From NCBI GenBank assembly GCA_947628975.1, contig CANRBW010000070.1:1-7783 (forward strand): a stretch of DNA of 7,783 bases, written 5' to 3'. Within the stretch, counting starts at the first letter, position 1; each line of letters opens with the position of its first letter. A program made the translations under genes and the position numbers. Below are positions 1 to 5,304 of the stretch, piece by piece. The notes below the pieces were generated by a model that saw nothing but the letters and a program-made list of their open reading frames with translations, was not told where the DNA came from and made no database searches. This DNA is from an uncultured Oscillospiraceae bacterium (GTDB lineage: Bacteria > Bacillota > Clostridia > Oscillospirales > Oscillospiraceae).

Positions 1-157
1 CAACATCATCGTCCCCGCCGGCAGCACCGACGAGGAGGTCGTGTCCGCCGCCCTGGTCGAGCCCAAGGTCCAGAAGCTGGCCGCCGGCAAGGATCTGGTC
101 AAGTCCATCGTGGTCAAGGGCAAGCTGGTCAGCCTGATCTTCAAGCCCAAGGCGTGA
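1..157 (+). CDS. leuS: Leucyl-tRNA synthetase, C-terminal end (partial)
   Basis: This is the last 52 codons of a gene that enters from the left edge; complete codons start at base 2 and the stop is TGA at 155-157. The peptide begins NIIVPAGSTDEEV and ends VVKGKLVSLIFKPKA. This is the layout of the extreme C-terminal domain of bacterial LeuRS: a strand ending in VP, a helix with spaced Glu/Asp/Val, then a 'V..GKLV.L...K' strand. The family charges tRNA(Leu) with leucine in the cytoplasm, and its C-terminal domain contacts the tRNA elbow. None of the catalytic core (HIGH and KMSKS motifs) is inside the window, so the call rests on this tail alone. No clear terminator follows, and the next promoter begins 66 bases downstream. 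Confidence 0.85.
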   Translation, partial: NIIVPAGSTDEEVVSAALVEPKVQKLAAGKDLVKSIVVKGKLVSLIFKPKA

Positions 158-223
158 GCGGGTTTCCACCTGGTAAACAAAAATCTGCAAGTCAAGGTTT
201 ACAACTCGTTCATAATTCCCCCC

Positions 224-252
224 TTGACAGATGGGGAAGATCAGCATATAAT
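224..252 (+). promoter_or_regulatory. Consensus sigma-A promoter of rpsU
   Basis: The -35 box TTGACA (224-229) and -10 box TATAAT (247-252) are both exact consensus, with an optimal 17-base spacer. Transcription should start near 258-260, giving a leader of about 70 bases before rpsU. The AT-rich surroundings stand out from the GC-rich genes. The promoter allows rpsU to be expressed strongly and independently of leuS. Confidence 0.9.
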
Positions 253-285
253 AGCTATGTTATAAAGCCATAGAGATGGCCCTTA

Positions 286-308
286 CGCGGCGACACTATT
301 CCGCCGCG
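286..308 (+). promoter_or_regulatory. Leader hairpin just upstream of the rpsU ribosome binding site
   Basis: CGCGGCG (286-292) is an exact reverse complement of CGCCGCG (302-308), giving a 7-bp all-GC stem with a 9-base loop. It ends two bases before the Shine-Dalgarno run at 311-320. It could protect the transcript or modulate access to the ribosome binding site. Ribosomal protein mRNAs often carry autoregulatory leaders, but I do not recognise a named S21 leader family here, so a regulatory role is inferred only from position. Confidence 0.4.
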
Positions 309-329
309 CCGGAGGGAGGGAAATATAAG

Positions 330-512
330 ATGTCGGAAGTCCGTGTGAGAGAGAACGAGTCTCTCGAGAGCGCCCTGAAACGCTTTAAGCGCAGCTGCGC
401 CAAGTCTGGCGTGCTGGCTGAGGTTCGTAAGCGTGAGCATTACGAGAGCCCCAGCGTCAAGCGCCGCAAGAAGAGCGAAGCCGCCCGGAAGAACCGGAAA
501 AAGTTTTACTGA
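330..512 (+). CDS. rpsU: Small ribosomal subunit protein bS21
   Basis: The 60-residue protein starts MSEVRVRENESLESALKRFK and ends in a strongly basic tail (KRRKKSEAARKNRKKFY). This matches bS21 in length, in the N-terminal 'V.V.ENE.LE.ALKRFKR' block and in the Arg/Lys-rich C-terminal helix. The family binds the 30S platform near the 3' end of 16S rRNA and the anti-Shine-Dalgarno region, and helps initiation. The ATG at 330 is chosen because GGAGGGAGGG (311-320) sits 9 bases upstream. An in-frame ATG at 276 would add 18 non-conserved residues and has no ribosome binding site. The gene has its own consensus promoter and a terminator 7 bases after the stop, so it is probably monocistronic. It faces the minus-strand gene tail to tail, with 40 bases between the stop codons. 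Confidence 0.95.
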   Translation: MSEVRVRENESLESALKRFKRSCAKSGVLAEVRKREHYESPSVKRRKKSEAARKNRKKFY

Positions 513-518
513 GACAAA

Positions 519-552
519 AGTCCCGGCCAGAACTGGCCGGGACTTCTCTTTT
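519..552. terminator. Bidirectional intrinsic terminator between rpsU and the convergent gene
   Basis: AGTCCCGGCCAG (519-530) and CTGGCCGGGACT (533-544) are perfect 12-base inverted repeats separated by two bases. The plus strand continues TCTCTTTTC, giving a U-rich tail. On the minus strand the stem is followed by a T-run from 516-518 (ACTTTTGTC). It therefore fits termination of both rpsU and the minus-strand gene whose stop codon is at 553-555. Confidence 0.93.
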
Positions 553-1341
553 CTATTTGTCCCGGAGCAGGGCCGGGAGGTACTCCTCCCGCTCCGGCAG
601 GGGAAGGAACCCCTCCCGGATGCCCAGGGCGGCGGCCACGCGGAGCTTTTTGCCCATGGAGGCCGGGTCGTCGTAGAGGACGAAGTGGGCGCTCTGGCCG
701 GTGCGCATATAGGTGAAGTAGTGGGCGCAGAGCTCCTGGTCGAAGTAGACCGCCGGGGCGCGGCGCTCCAGCAGGGCGTCCAGTTCCTCCCGGCTCAGGC
801 GGGAGCCGGAGCCGTCCGGGGCGGGCAGGGTGAAGTCCTCCGAGGTCCACTCCAGGCCCAGGACCACCCGGTCGGGGCCGTAGGTCTCCGCCGTCTGGCT
901 CAGCCTCTGCTTCAGCGAGCCGCCGGACAGGGCGGTGGAGATCACCGCCTTGACGCAGGGGTCGGCGGTGACGTAGCCCTCCGGCACATAGAGGCTCCAC
1001 CCCCGGCGGCGGAAGCCGGGGGCCAACAGTTCCACCGCCCGGCGGAGGACGGGCATAGGCCGCCCCTCGAAGTCGAAAAAGGCCCCCTGGAAGCCCCTGG
1101 CGGCGCACTCCCGGACCACCTCCTGGCAGAAGGGCTCCGGGTCCCCGCGGCCGTCGAAGGCCCGGTGGTCGGCCATCAGGATCCCCCCGGTCCGGACCGC
1201 CGCGCCCTGGGCGCGGAAGAGGTGGGGACCGCCGCCCACATGATAGGCCATCTGGGCCCTGGGCAGGGCGTATTTCGCGGCCCGCTGGGCCTGCTCCGGC
1301 GGTGTGATCAGATAGAGCGTGAAGTTCTCTGGCAGAGCCAT
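553..1341 (-). CDS. Unnamed GH18-like TIM-barrel protein, probable degenerate glycosidase
   Basis: This is a 262-residue protein I cannot name. It starts MALPENFTLYLITPPEQA at the ATG read from 1341-1339. On the minus strand AAGGGGG lies about 7 bases upstream, which supports this start. No signal peptide or membrane segment is visible, so it is probably cytoplasmic. Three parts resemble the GH18 chitinase/spore-cortex hydrolase fold: an early strand-helix repeat, 'GFQGAFFDFEG' (83-93) at the position of the DxxDxDxE active-site strand, and 'YDDPASMGKKLRVAAALG' (223-240), close to the 'D..S...K...A...G' segment near the end of GH18 barrels. Only the last Asp (D90) and the catalytic Glu (E92) of the motif remain; the first two Asp positions are Q and F. 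This could mean altered activity, a carbohydrate-binding role, or only a fold-level resemblance. It is the only minus-strand gene here, convergent with rpsU and divergent from yqeG. I see no convincing promoter for it. That it is a real gene is much more certain than its function. Confidence 0.8.
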   Translation of the reverse strand: MALPENFTLYLITPPEQAQRAAKYALPRAQMAYHVGGGPHLFRAQGAAVRTGGILMADHRAFDGRGDPEPFCQEVVRECAARGFQGAFFDFEGRPMPVLRRAVELLAPGFRRRGWSLYVPEGYVTADPCVKAVISTALSGGSLKQRLSQTAETYGPDRVVLGLEWTSEDFTLPAPDGSGSRLSREELDALLERRAPAVYFDQELCAHYFTYMRTGQSAHFVLYDDPASMGKKLRVAAALGIREGFLPLPEREEYLPALLRDK

Positions 1342-1353
1342 GGCGTTTCCCCC

Positions 1354-1382
1354 TTGCCCCGGCGTGGGAGCGGTGGTATAAT
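1354..1382 (+). promoter_or_regulatory. Sigma-A promoter of the yqeG-nfo-like-yqhT cluster
   Basis: TTGCCC (1354-1359) and the exact -10 TATAAT (1377-1382) are 17 bases apart. Transcription should start near 1389, about 94 bases before yqeG. The promoter begins only 13 bases beyond the start codon of the divergent minus-strand gene, so it overlaps that gene's ribosome binding region or 5' leader. The two transcription units may therefore interfere with each other. Confidence 0.75.
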
Positions 1383-1394
1383 GGTCGGGATAGC

Positions 1395-1437
1395 CGCGTC
1401 CCCGCGCCCGGCGGACCGGGCGGCGGACGCGCCTTTT
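1395..1437 (+). promoter_or_regulatory. Two-part stem-loop with U-tract in the yqeG leader (possible attenuator)
   Basis: The outer stem pairs CGCGTCC (1395-1401) with GGACGCG (1425-1431). The inner stem pairs CGCCCGG (1405-1411) with CCGGGCG (1416-1422) around a CGGA loop. A small 3x2 internal loop separates the two stems. TTTT follows at 1434-1437. The fold starts only about 6 bases after the predicted transcription start, and no gene ends here, so it looks like an early terminator, attenuator or 5'-end stabiliser. The U-tract is short and flanked by C residues, so termination would be weak. A second small hairpin (CGCCC/GGGCG, 1448-1460) lies between it and the ribosome binding site. Confidence 0.45.
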
Positions 1438-1469
1438 CCAATCTATGCGCCCTGGGGGCGGTCCAGAAC

Positions 1470-1485
1470 GGGGGGGATGGCGATG
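1470..1485 (+). promoter_or_regulatory. G-run ribosome binding site deciding the yqeG start
   Basis: A run of seven G (1470-1476) is the only Shine-Dalgarno-like sequence near the start. It directly abuts the ATG at 1477, too close for that codon, but lies 6 bases before the ATG at 1483. The second ATG is therefore preferred. The site is atypical (no AGGAGG core), so initiation may be modest. Confidence 0.5.
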
Positions 1486-2001
1486 GTTTCCCTGCTGCCC
1501 TGGCGACAGGCCGGGTCCATATCCGAGCTCACAGGGGAGAGCCTGCGGCGGCGCGGGGTCCGGGTCCTGCTGGCGGACCTGGACAACACCCTGGTCCGCT
1601 ACTCCGACCAGGAGCCCTCCGCCGCCCTGACCGAATGGCTGGCGGACCTGACCGCCCACGGCGTCACCCTCTTTCTGCTCTCCAACTCCCGCAAGCCCGC
1701 CCGGGCCGCCCACTTCGCCCAGGCCCTGGGGGTGGACTATCTGGACCACGCCGGAAAGCCCAAGACCGGCGGCTTCGCCTGGGCGCTGGCGCGGTGCGGG
1801 GCGAGGGCGGAGGACTGCGCCATGGTGGGCGACCAGGTCTTCACCGACGTGCTGGGGGCCAACCTGGCGGGGGTGCGGGCCATCCTGGTGGAGCCCATCC
1901 GCCTGGCGGGCAATCCGGGGCGGTATCTGCGCTACTGGGCGGAGCTCCCCGCGCGCCTTTTGAGCCGGAAGCGGACCTGGGACAGGGAGGAGGAGGGATA
2001 G
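1483..2001 (+). CDS. yqeG: YqeG-family HAD-superfamily (IIIA) phosphatase
   Basis: The 172-residue protein has the compact HAD layout without a cap. Motif I is DLDNTL (D32, D34), motif II is LLSNS (S67, N68), the motif III lysine is in GKPK (K92), and motif IV is GDQVFTDVLGAN (D117, D122). The phrases 'ADLDNTLV', 'SNSRK' and 'VGDQ.FTDVLG.N..G' are characteristic of the YqeG family, and the length matches the B. subtilis protein as I remember it. HAD IIIA enzymes remove phosphate via an aspartyl-phosphate intermediate; the substrate of YqeG is not firmly established. No membrane segment is visible. The start at 1483 gives MVSLLPWRQAGSISELT, which fits the family N-terminus; an ATG two codons earlier (1477) is possible. 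The downstream endonuclease IV-like gene begins 3 bases after its stop, so the two are surely co-transcribed. An upstream in-frame extension of this reading frame overlaps the minus-strand gene and is not real. Confidence 0.9.
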   Translation: MVSLLPWRQAGSISELTGESLRRRGVRVLLADLDNTLVRYSDQEPSAALTEWLADLTAHGVTLFLLSNSRKPARAAHFAQALGVDYLDHAGKPKTGGFAWALARCGARAEDCAMVGDQVFTDVLGANLAGVRAILVEPIRLAGNPGRYLRYWAELPARLLSRKRTWDREEEG

Positions 2002-2004
2002 GAG

Positions 2005-2877
2005 ATGGAAGCCAGTTTCGGACCGGCGGGGAATTCCGACTCCTTCGCCGCGGCCCACAGCTCCTCTCTGGACGCCCCGGCCTGGGTGGCCGCCCAGGGG
2101 CTGGACTGCTACGAGTACCAGTGCGGCCAGGGGGTCCGCATCGGGGAGGAGACCGCCAGGGAACTGGGCCGGCGGGCCGGAGAGGCGGGGGTCGAGCTGT
2201 CCCTCCACGCCCCCTATTTCATCAACCTGGCGAACCCCGACCGGGACAGCCGGCGCAAGAACCGGGGCTATGTGCTGGCGGCCTGCGCCGCGGCGGACTG
2301 GATGGGAGCAAGCCGGGTGGTGGTCCACAGCGGCGCGCTGATGGGCCGTCCCCGCCGGGAGGCGCTGGCCGTCGCCAAGGAGGGGCTGGGGGAACTGCTG
2401 GCCGCCAGGGCGGACGCGGGGCTGAGCCATGTGGCCCTCTGCCCGGAGACCATGGGGAAGATCAACCAGCTGGGGGACCTGGAGGAGGTGCTGGAGCTCT
2501 GCCAGGTGGACGAGAGCCTGATCCCCTGCGTGGACTTCGGCCACCTCTACGCCCGGAGCCTGGGGGCGGACGACGGGGCGGAGGTCTTTGGCCGGATGCT
2601 GGACAAGATGGCCGCCGCCCTGGGCCCCGACCGGGCCGGCCGCTTCCACAGCCACTTTTCCAAGATCGAGTTCACCCCCAAGGGCGGGGAGAAGCGCCAC
2701 CGCACCTTCGCCGACAGCGGCGGCTTCGGCCCCGACCCGGCCCCGCTGCTGGCGGAGGTGGCCCGCCGGGGCTGGGGGCCCACCTTCATCTGCGAGTCCG
2801 CCGGGACCCAGGCGGAGGACGCCAAAACCATGAAACAGCTCTATCAGAGCGCGATAAGAGGAGGGACGGGAAGGTGA
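2005..2877 (+). CDS. Endonuclease IV-like (AP endonuclease family 2) TIM-barrel protein
   Basis: This 290-residue protein begins MEASFGPAGNSDSF. Residues matching the endonuclease IV zinc ligands appear in order: H68 (LSLHAPYF), H108 (VVVHSG), E148 (CPETMGK), D177 and H180 (CVDFGHLYA), H215 (RFHSHFS) and E264 (ICESAG). The Asp-x-His pair before the last ligand is replaced here by E229-x-x-H232 (GGEKRH). Endonuclease IV cleaves the DNA backbone 5' of abasic sites using three zinc ions. Because one ligand is changed and the substrate-binding loops cannot be judged by eye, 'deoxyribonuclease IV' is a family-level call; a sugar isomerase-type role in the same superfamily is possible. GGAGGAGGG inside the end of yqeG (to 1997) lies 7 bases upstream of the ATG. 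Its stop TGA overlaps the GTG start of the next gene, so translational coupling is likely. Confidence 0.85.
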   Translation: MEASFGPAGNSDSFAAAHSSSLDAPAWVAAQGLDCYEYQCGQGVRIGEETARELGRRAGEAGVELSLHAPYFINLANPDRDSRRKNRGYVLAACAAADWMGASRVVVHSGALMGRPRREALAVAKEGLGELLAARADAGLSHVALCPETMGKINQLGDLEEVLELCQVDESLIPCVDFGHLYARSLGADDGAEVFGRMLDKMAAALGPDRAGRFHSHFSKIEFTPKGGEKRHRTFADSGGFGPDPAPLLAEVARRGWGPTFICESAGTQAEDAKTMKQLYQSAIRGGTGR

Positions 2878-3938
2878 ACCACATCCGACAGATCGCCGCC
2901 AAACTGCCCGACTACGGCGTGGACGCCATGCTGGTGACCTCGGAGCCGGGGGAGTTCTACGCCGTGGGCTTCCACGGGGAGGGGGTGGCGCTGGTGGCGG
3001 CGGAGGAGAGCGCCTACATCACCGACTCGCGCTACATCGAAAAGGCCAGAGAGGTGGTCACCGGGGCCACGGTGGACGTGGTGGAGCGGAACAGGGGATA
3101 CCTGGTCCAGATCAACCAGTTCCTGGACCGGCTGGGGATCCGGACCCTGGGCATCGAGGACGACCGGCTCACCTTGCGGACCTACCGGCGCTACGAGAAG
3201 GAGCTCCACGCCCAGCTGGTCCCGGCGGGGGGACTGCTCGCCGGTCTCCGGGCCGCCAAGGACCCGGAGGAGCTGGCGCGCATGGTCCGGGCCCAGCGCG
3301 TCGCGGAGCGGGCCCTGGACGAGATCCTGGGCTTCCTCCGGCCGGGGGTCACCGAGCGCCAGGCCGCCGCCAAGCTGACCTACAATATGCTCCGCTTCGG
3401 CGCGGAGAAGAACTCCTTCGACCCCATCGTAGTCTCCGGCCCCAACGGCAGCCTGCCCCACGGCGTCCCCGGCGACCGGGCCATCCAGCGGGGGGACTTC
3501 GTCACCATGGACTTCGGCTGCAAGTGGGGCGGCTACTGCTCGGATATGACCCGCACCGTGGCGGTGGGGGAGCCCACCGAGGAGATGCGGCGGGTCTACC
3601 ACCTGGTGCTGGAGGCCCAGGAGGCCGGGATCCGCGCCTCCCGGGCCGGGGTCCGGGGCCGGGACATCGACGCCGCCGCCCGCCAGGTAATCGAAGCGGG
3701 GGGCTACGGCCCCTATTTCGGCCACGGCTACGGCCACAGCCTGGGCATCGAGATCCACGAGGACCCCAGCGCCAACACCAGGGACGAGACCCCCATGCCG
3801 GTGGGGGCGGTGGTCTCCGCCGAGCCGGGGATCTACCTCCCCGGCCGGTTCGGCGTGCGGATCGAGGACGTGGTGGTGATGGAGGAGGGGGGGTGCCGGG
3901 ACCTCACCCTGGCCCCCAAGGAGCTGCTGATCCTCTGA
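2874..3938 (+). CDS. yqhT: M24-family Xaa-Pro aminopeptidase/dipeptidase (YqhT-like)
   Basis: The 354-residue protein has two domains: an N-terminal creatinase-like domain (about 1-125) and a C-terminal 'pita-bread' metallopeptidase domain (about 133-354). All five dinuclear metal ligands are visible: D213 and D224 (TMDFGCKWGGYCSDMTRT), H288 (GHGYGHSLG), E317 (SAEPGIYL) and E331 (VRIEDVV). H196 (LPHGVPG) and H295 (EIHED) match the extra active-site histidines. The family cleaves peptides at Xaa-Pro bonds in the cytoplasm and usually uses Mn or Co. Whether it acts as an aminopeptidase P or a prolidase cannot be told from sequence alone. The start is GTG at 2874, overlapping the TGA of the preceding gene by four bases (GTGA), with AGAGGAGGG 8 bases upstream. 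Its length and its place directly upstream of efp match B. subtilis yqhT. Confidence 0.93.
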   Translation: MNHIRQIAAKLPDYGVDAMLVTSEPGEFYAVGFHGEGVALVAAEESAYITDSRYIEKAREVVTGATVDVVERNRGYLVQINQFLDRLGIRTLGIEDDRLTLRTYRRYEKELHAQLVPAGGLLAGLRAAKDPEELARMVRAQRVAERALDEILGFLRPGVTERQAAAKLTYNMLRFGAEKNSFDPIVVSGPNGSLPHGVPGDRAIQRGDFVTMDFGCKWGGYCSDMTRTVAVGEPTEEMRRVYHLVLEAQEAGIRASRAGVRGRDIDAAARQVIEAGGYGPYFGHGYGHSLGIEIHEDPSANTRDETPMPVGAVVSAEPGIYLPGRFGVRIEDVVVMEEGGCRDLTLAPKELLIL

Positions 3939-3965
3939 GAAGTTTGAGAACCGGCAAACAAACCC

Positions 3966-3994
3966 TTGCATTTTTCATCCGCATAGGGTAAAAT
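3966..3994 (+). promoter_or_regulatory. Sigma-A promoter of efp
   Basis: TTGCAT (3966-3971) and TAAAAT (3989-3994) are separated by 17 bases in an AT-rich stretch after yqhT. The predicted transcription start is near 4001, with a leader of about 50 bases. No terminator is visible between the yqhT stop and this promoter, so read-through from the upstream cluster may add to efp expression. Confidence 0.75.
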
Positions 3995-4050
3995 ACTCGT
4001 GAGAACAAGTTTTTCCATCAAGTCAAGACATATGTTTGGAGGAATCATCA

Positions 4051-4620
4051 ATGGCTACCATTTCCGCAAGCGAGTTCCGCAACGGCGTGACCTTTGAGAT
4101 GGACGGGCAGGTCATGCAGGTGGTGGAGTTCCAGCACGTCAAGCCCGGCAAGGGCGCGGCCTTTGTCCGCACCAAGATGAAGAACGTCATCACCGGCGCG
4201 GTCACAGAGACCTCGTTCAACCCCACCGCCAAGTTCGAGGGCGCTTTTGTGGAGCGCAAGGACATGGAGTACAGCTACACCGACGGCGACCTCTACTACT
4301 TCATGGACCCGGAGACCTACGACCTGGTCCCCATCGGCCAGGACACCCTGGGGGACAACTTCAAGTTCGTCAAGGAGAACATGGTCTGCAAGATCAGCTC
4401 CTACAAGGGCAAGATCTTCGCCGTGGAGCCCCCCACTTTCGTGGAACTGGAGGTCACCGACACCGAGCCCGGCTTCGCCGGCAACACCGCCACCAACGTC
4501 ACCAAGCCCGCCACCCTGGAGACCGGCGCGGAGATCAAGGTCCCGCTGTTCATCTCCGCCGGGGACAAGATCCGCATCGACACCCGCACCGGGGAGTACC
4601 TGGAGCGCTGCAAGGGCTGA
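4051..4620 (+). CDS. efp: Translation elongation factor P
   Basis: The 189-residue protein has the normal EF-P length and runs MATISASEFRNGVTFEMDGQ at its start. EF-P binds between the P and E sites and relieves ribosomes stalled at consecutive prolines. Domain I carries the loop 'HVKPGKGAAFVR' (29-40), whose tip lysine K34 is the position that bacteria modify (beta-lysylation in E. coli, 5-aminopentanol in B. subtilis). Which modification applies here is unknown, as no modification gene is in the window. Domains II and III follow, including 'PTFVELEV' and the C-terminal 'GDKIRIDTRTGEYLER', a signature of the family's last OB domain. The ATG at 4051 is preferred because GGAGGA (4038-4043) lies 7 bases upstream; a TTG at 4036 would overlap that site. 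Its own promoter precedes it, and the CD1247-type gene follows after 31 bases with no terminator between them. Confidence 0.97.
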   Translation: MATISASEFRNGVTFEMDGQVMQVVEFQHVKPGKGAAFVRTKMKNVITGAVTETSFNPTAKFEGAFVERKDMEYSYTDGDLYYFMDPETYDLVPIGQDTLGDNFKFVKENMVCKISSYKGKIFAVEPPTFVELEVTDTEPGFAGNTATNVTKPATLETGAEIKVPLFISAGDKIRIDTRTGEYLERCKG

Positions 4621-4651
4621 GCGCCCACATCGACAGAAAGGGGATACCGAC

Positions 4652-5128
4652 ATGACCATCACCGAGAAGGTCGCCTACCTGAAGGGGCTGGCCGAGGGTC
4701 TGGCGATCGACACCGAGAAGTCCAAGGAGGGCAAGCTCATCGCCGCCATCATCGACGTGCTGGAGGATATGGGCCTGTCCATCGAGGACCTGGAGAACAC
4801 CGCCGACGAGCTGGCCGAGGAGCTGGACGCCGTCTCCGACGACCTGGCCGACGTGGAGGAGGACCTCTACGGCGACGACGAGGACGACGACGAGTTCTTC
4901 CCCGTGGAGTGTCCCAACTGCGGCGAGCGGTTGGAGATCGACGCGGAGGCCCTGGACGAGGGCGTGATCCAGTGCCCCTCCTGCCAGCAGAAGTTCGCCC
5001 TGGACCTGTTTGACGACTGCGACTGCGGCTGTGACTGCGGCCACGACCACGAGGAAGTGGTCGAGGTGGAGGAGGCCCCCAAGAAGCCGGCCAAAAAGTC
5101 CGCCAAGAAGTCCGAGGCGAAAAAGTGA
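4652..5128 (+). CDS. CD1247 N-terminal domain-containing protein with zinc ribbon
   Basis: The 158-residue protein starts MTITEKVAYLKGLAEGLAID, the opening I associate with the clostridial CD1247 N-terminal domain family, commonly found beside efp. Its function is not established. Residues 1-75 are acidic and helical, with a heptad-like 'ADELAEELDAVSDDLADVEEDL' stretch that could be a coiled coil. An Asp/Glu run (about 75-82) leads into a zinc-ribbon-like pair of knuckles, CPNC (87-90) and CPSC (108-111). A Cys/His-rich segment, CDCGCDCGHDH (123-133), follows. The last 17 residues (142-158) are Lys/Ala/Pro-rich, like histone H1-type tails. It has no membrane segment. A role in metal binding or in contacting nucleic acid or the ribosome is only inference. 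GAAAGGGG lies about 8 bases before the ATG. It is co-transcribed with efp and closed by the terminator at 5140-5174. Confidence 0.88.
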   Translation: MTITEKVAYLKGLAEGLAIDTEKSKEGKLIAAIIDVLEDMGLSIEDLENTADELAEELDAVSDDLADVEEDLYGDDEDDDEFFPVECPNCGERLEIDAEALDEGVIQCPSCQQKFALDLFDDCDCGCDCGHDHEEVVEVEEAPKKPAKKSAKKSEAKK

Positions 5129-5139
5129 GCTCTCCCAAG

Positions 5140-5174
5140 AGCGGCGTCACCCTGCGGGGCGGCGCCGCTTTTTT
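5140..5174 (+). terminator. Intrinsic terminator of the efp operon
   Basis: AGCGGCG (5140-5146) pairs with CGCCGCT (5163-5169), and the stem can extend inward through a G-U and a C-G pair. A run of six T (5169-5174) follows directly. It lies 12 bases after the stop of the CD1247-type gene and separates the efp unit from the pyrH promoter. Confidence 0.88.
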
Positions 5175-5202
5175 CACAGGGGAAAAAGTTTTTTTACCCC
5201 CT

Positions 5203-5230
5203 ATGCAAACCAGGGAAAATACGGTATAAT
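5203..5230 (+). promoter_or_regulatory. Probable promoter of the pyrH-frr-uppS-cdsA cluster
   Basis: The -10 box TATAAT (5225-5230) is exact. The -35 region is weak: ATGCAA (5203-5208, 16-base spacer) or TATGCA (5202-5207, 17-base spacer). Transcription would start near 5237 and leave a leader of almost 90 bases. The poor -35 suggests moderate strength or activator help. An 8-base palindrome, GGTATACC (5291-5298), lies in the leader; its role is unknown. Confidence 0.6.
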
Positions 5231-5304
5231 GACAGGGAGCTGTATCGTATCGCCGGGAGACCGGGGCGGGCGTATCGCTCCGGGCTGACCGGTATACCAC
5301 GTCG

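Noticed and set aside
162..202. Inverted-repeat pieces after leuS (GTTT/AAAC and GTAAAC/GTTTAC) as a possible terminator
   Set aside because: The stems are short and AT-rich, with poor loop geometry and no T-run, so no terminator is called.
276..329. An earlier ATG start for rpsU
   Set aside because: It would add 18 residues not seen in bS21, has no Shine-Dalgarno sequence, and would translate through the leader hairpin.
433..1482. An in-frame upstream extension of yqeG
   Set aside because: It overlaps rpsU, the terminator and the whole minus-strand gene, and its translation is a Gly/Ala/Arg/Pro-rich shadow without motifs.
553..2700. A 715-codon open frame on the minus strand extending the minus-strand gene upstream
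   Set aside because: Only 553-1341 has a ribosome binding site and protein-like composition. The rest is antisense to yqeG and the endonuclease IV-like gene and stays open because GC-rich third positions suppress stop codons.
1635..2873. An in-frame upstream extension of the yqhT-like gene
   Set aside because: It lies in another frame of yqeG and the endonuclease IV-like gene and reads as low-complexity Gly/Pro/Arg. The GTG at 2874 has a proper ribosome binding site and the family N-terminus.
2844..3971. A 375-codon minus-strand frame antisense to the yqhT-like gene
   Set aside because: It is a compositional shadow. The plus strand carries all five metal ligands of an M24 peptidase and a clear ribosome binding site.
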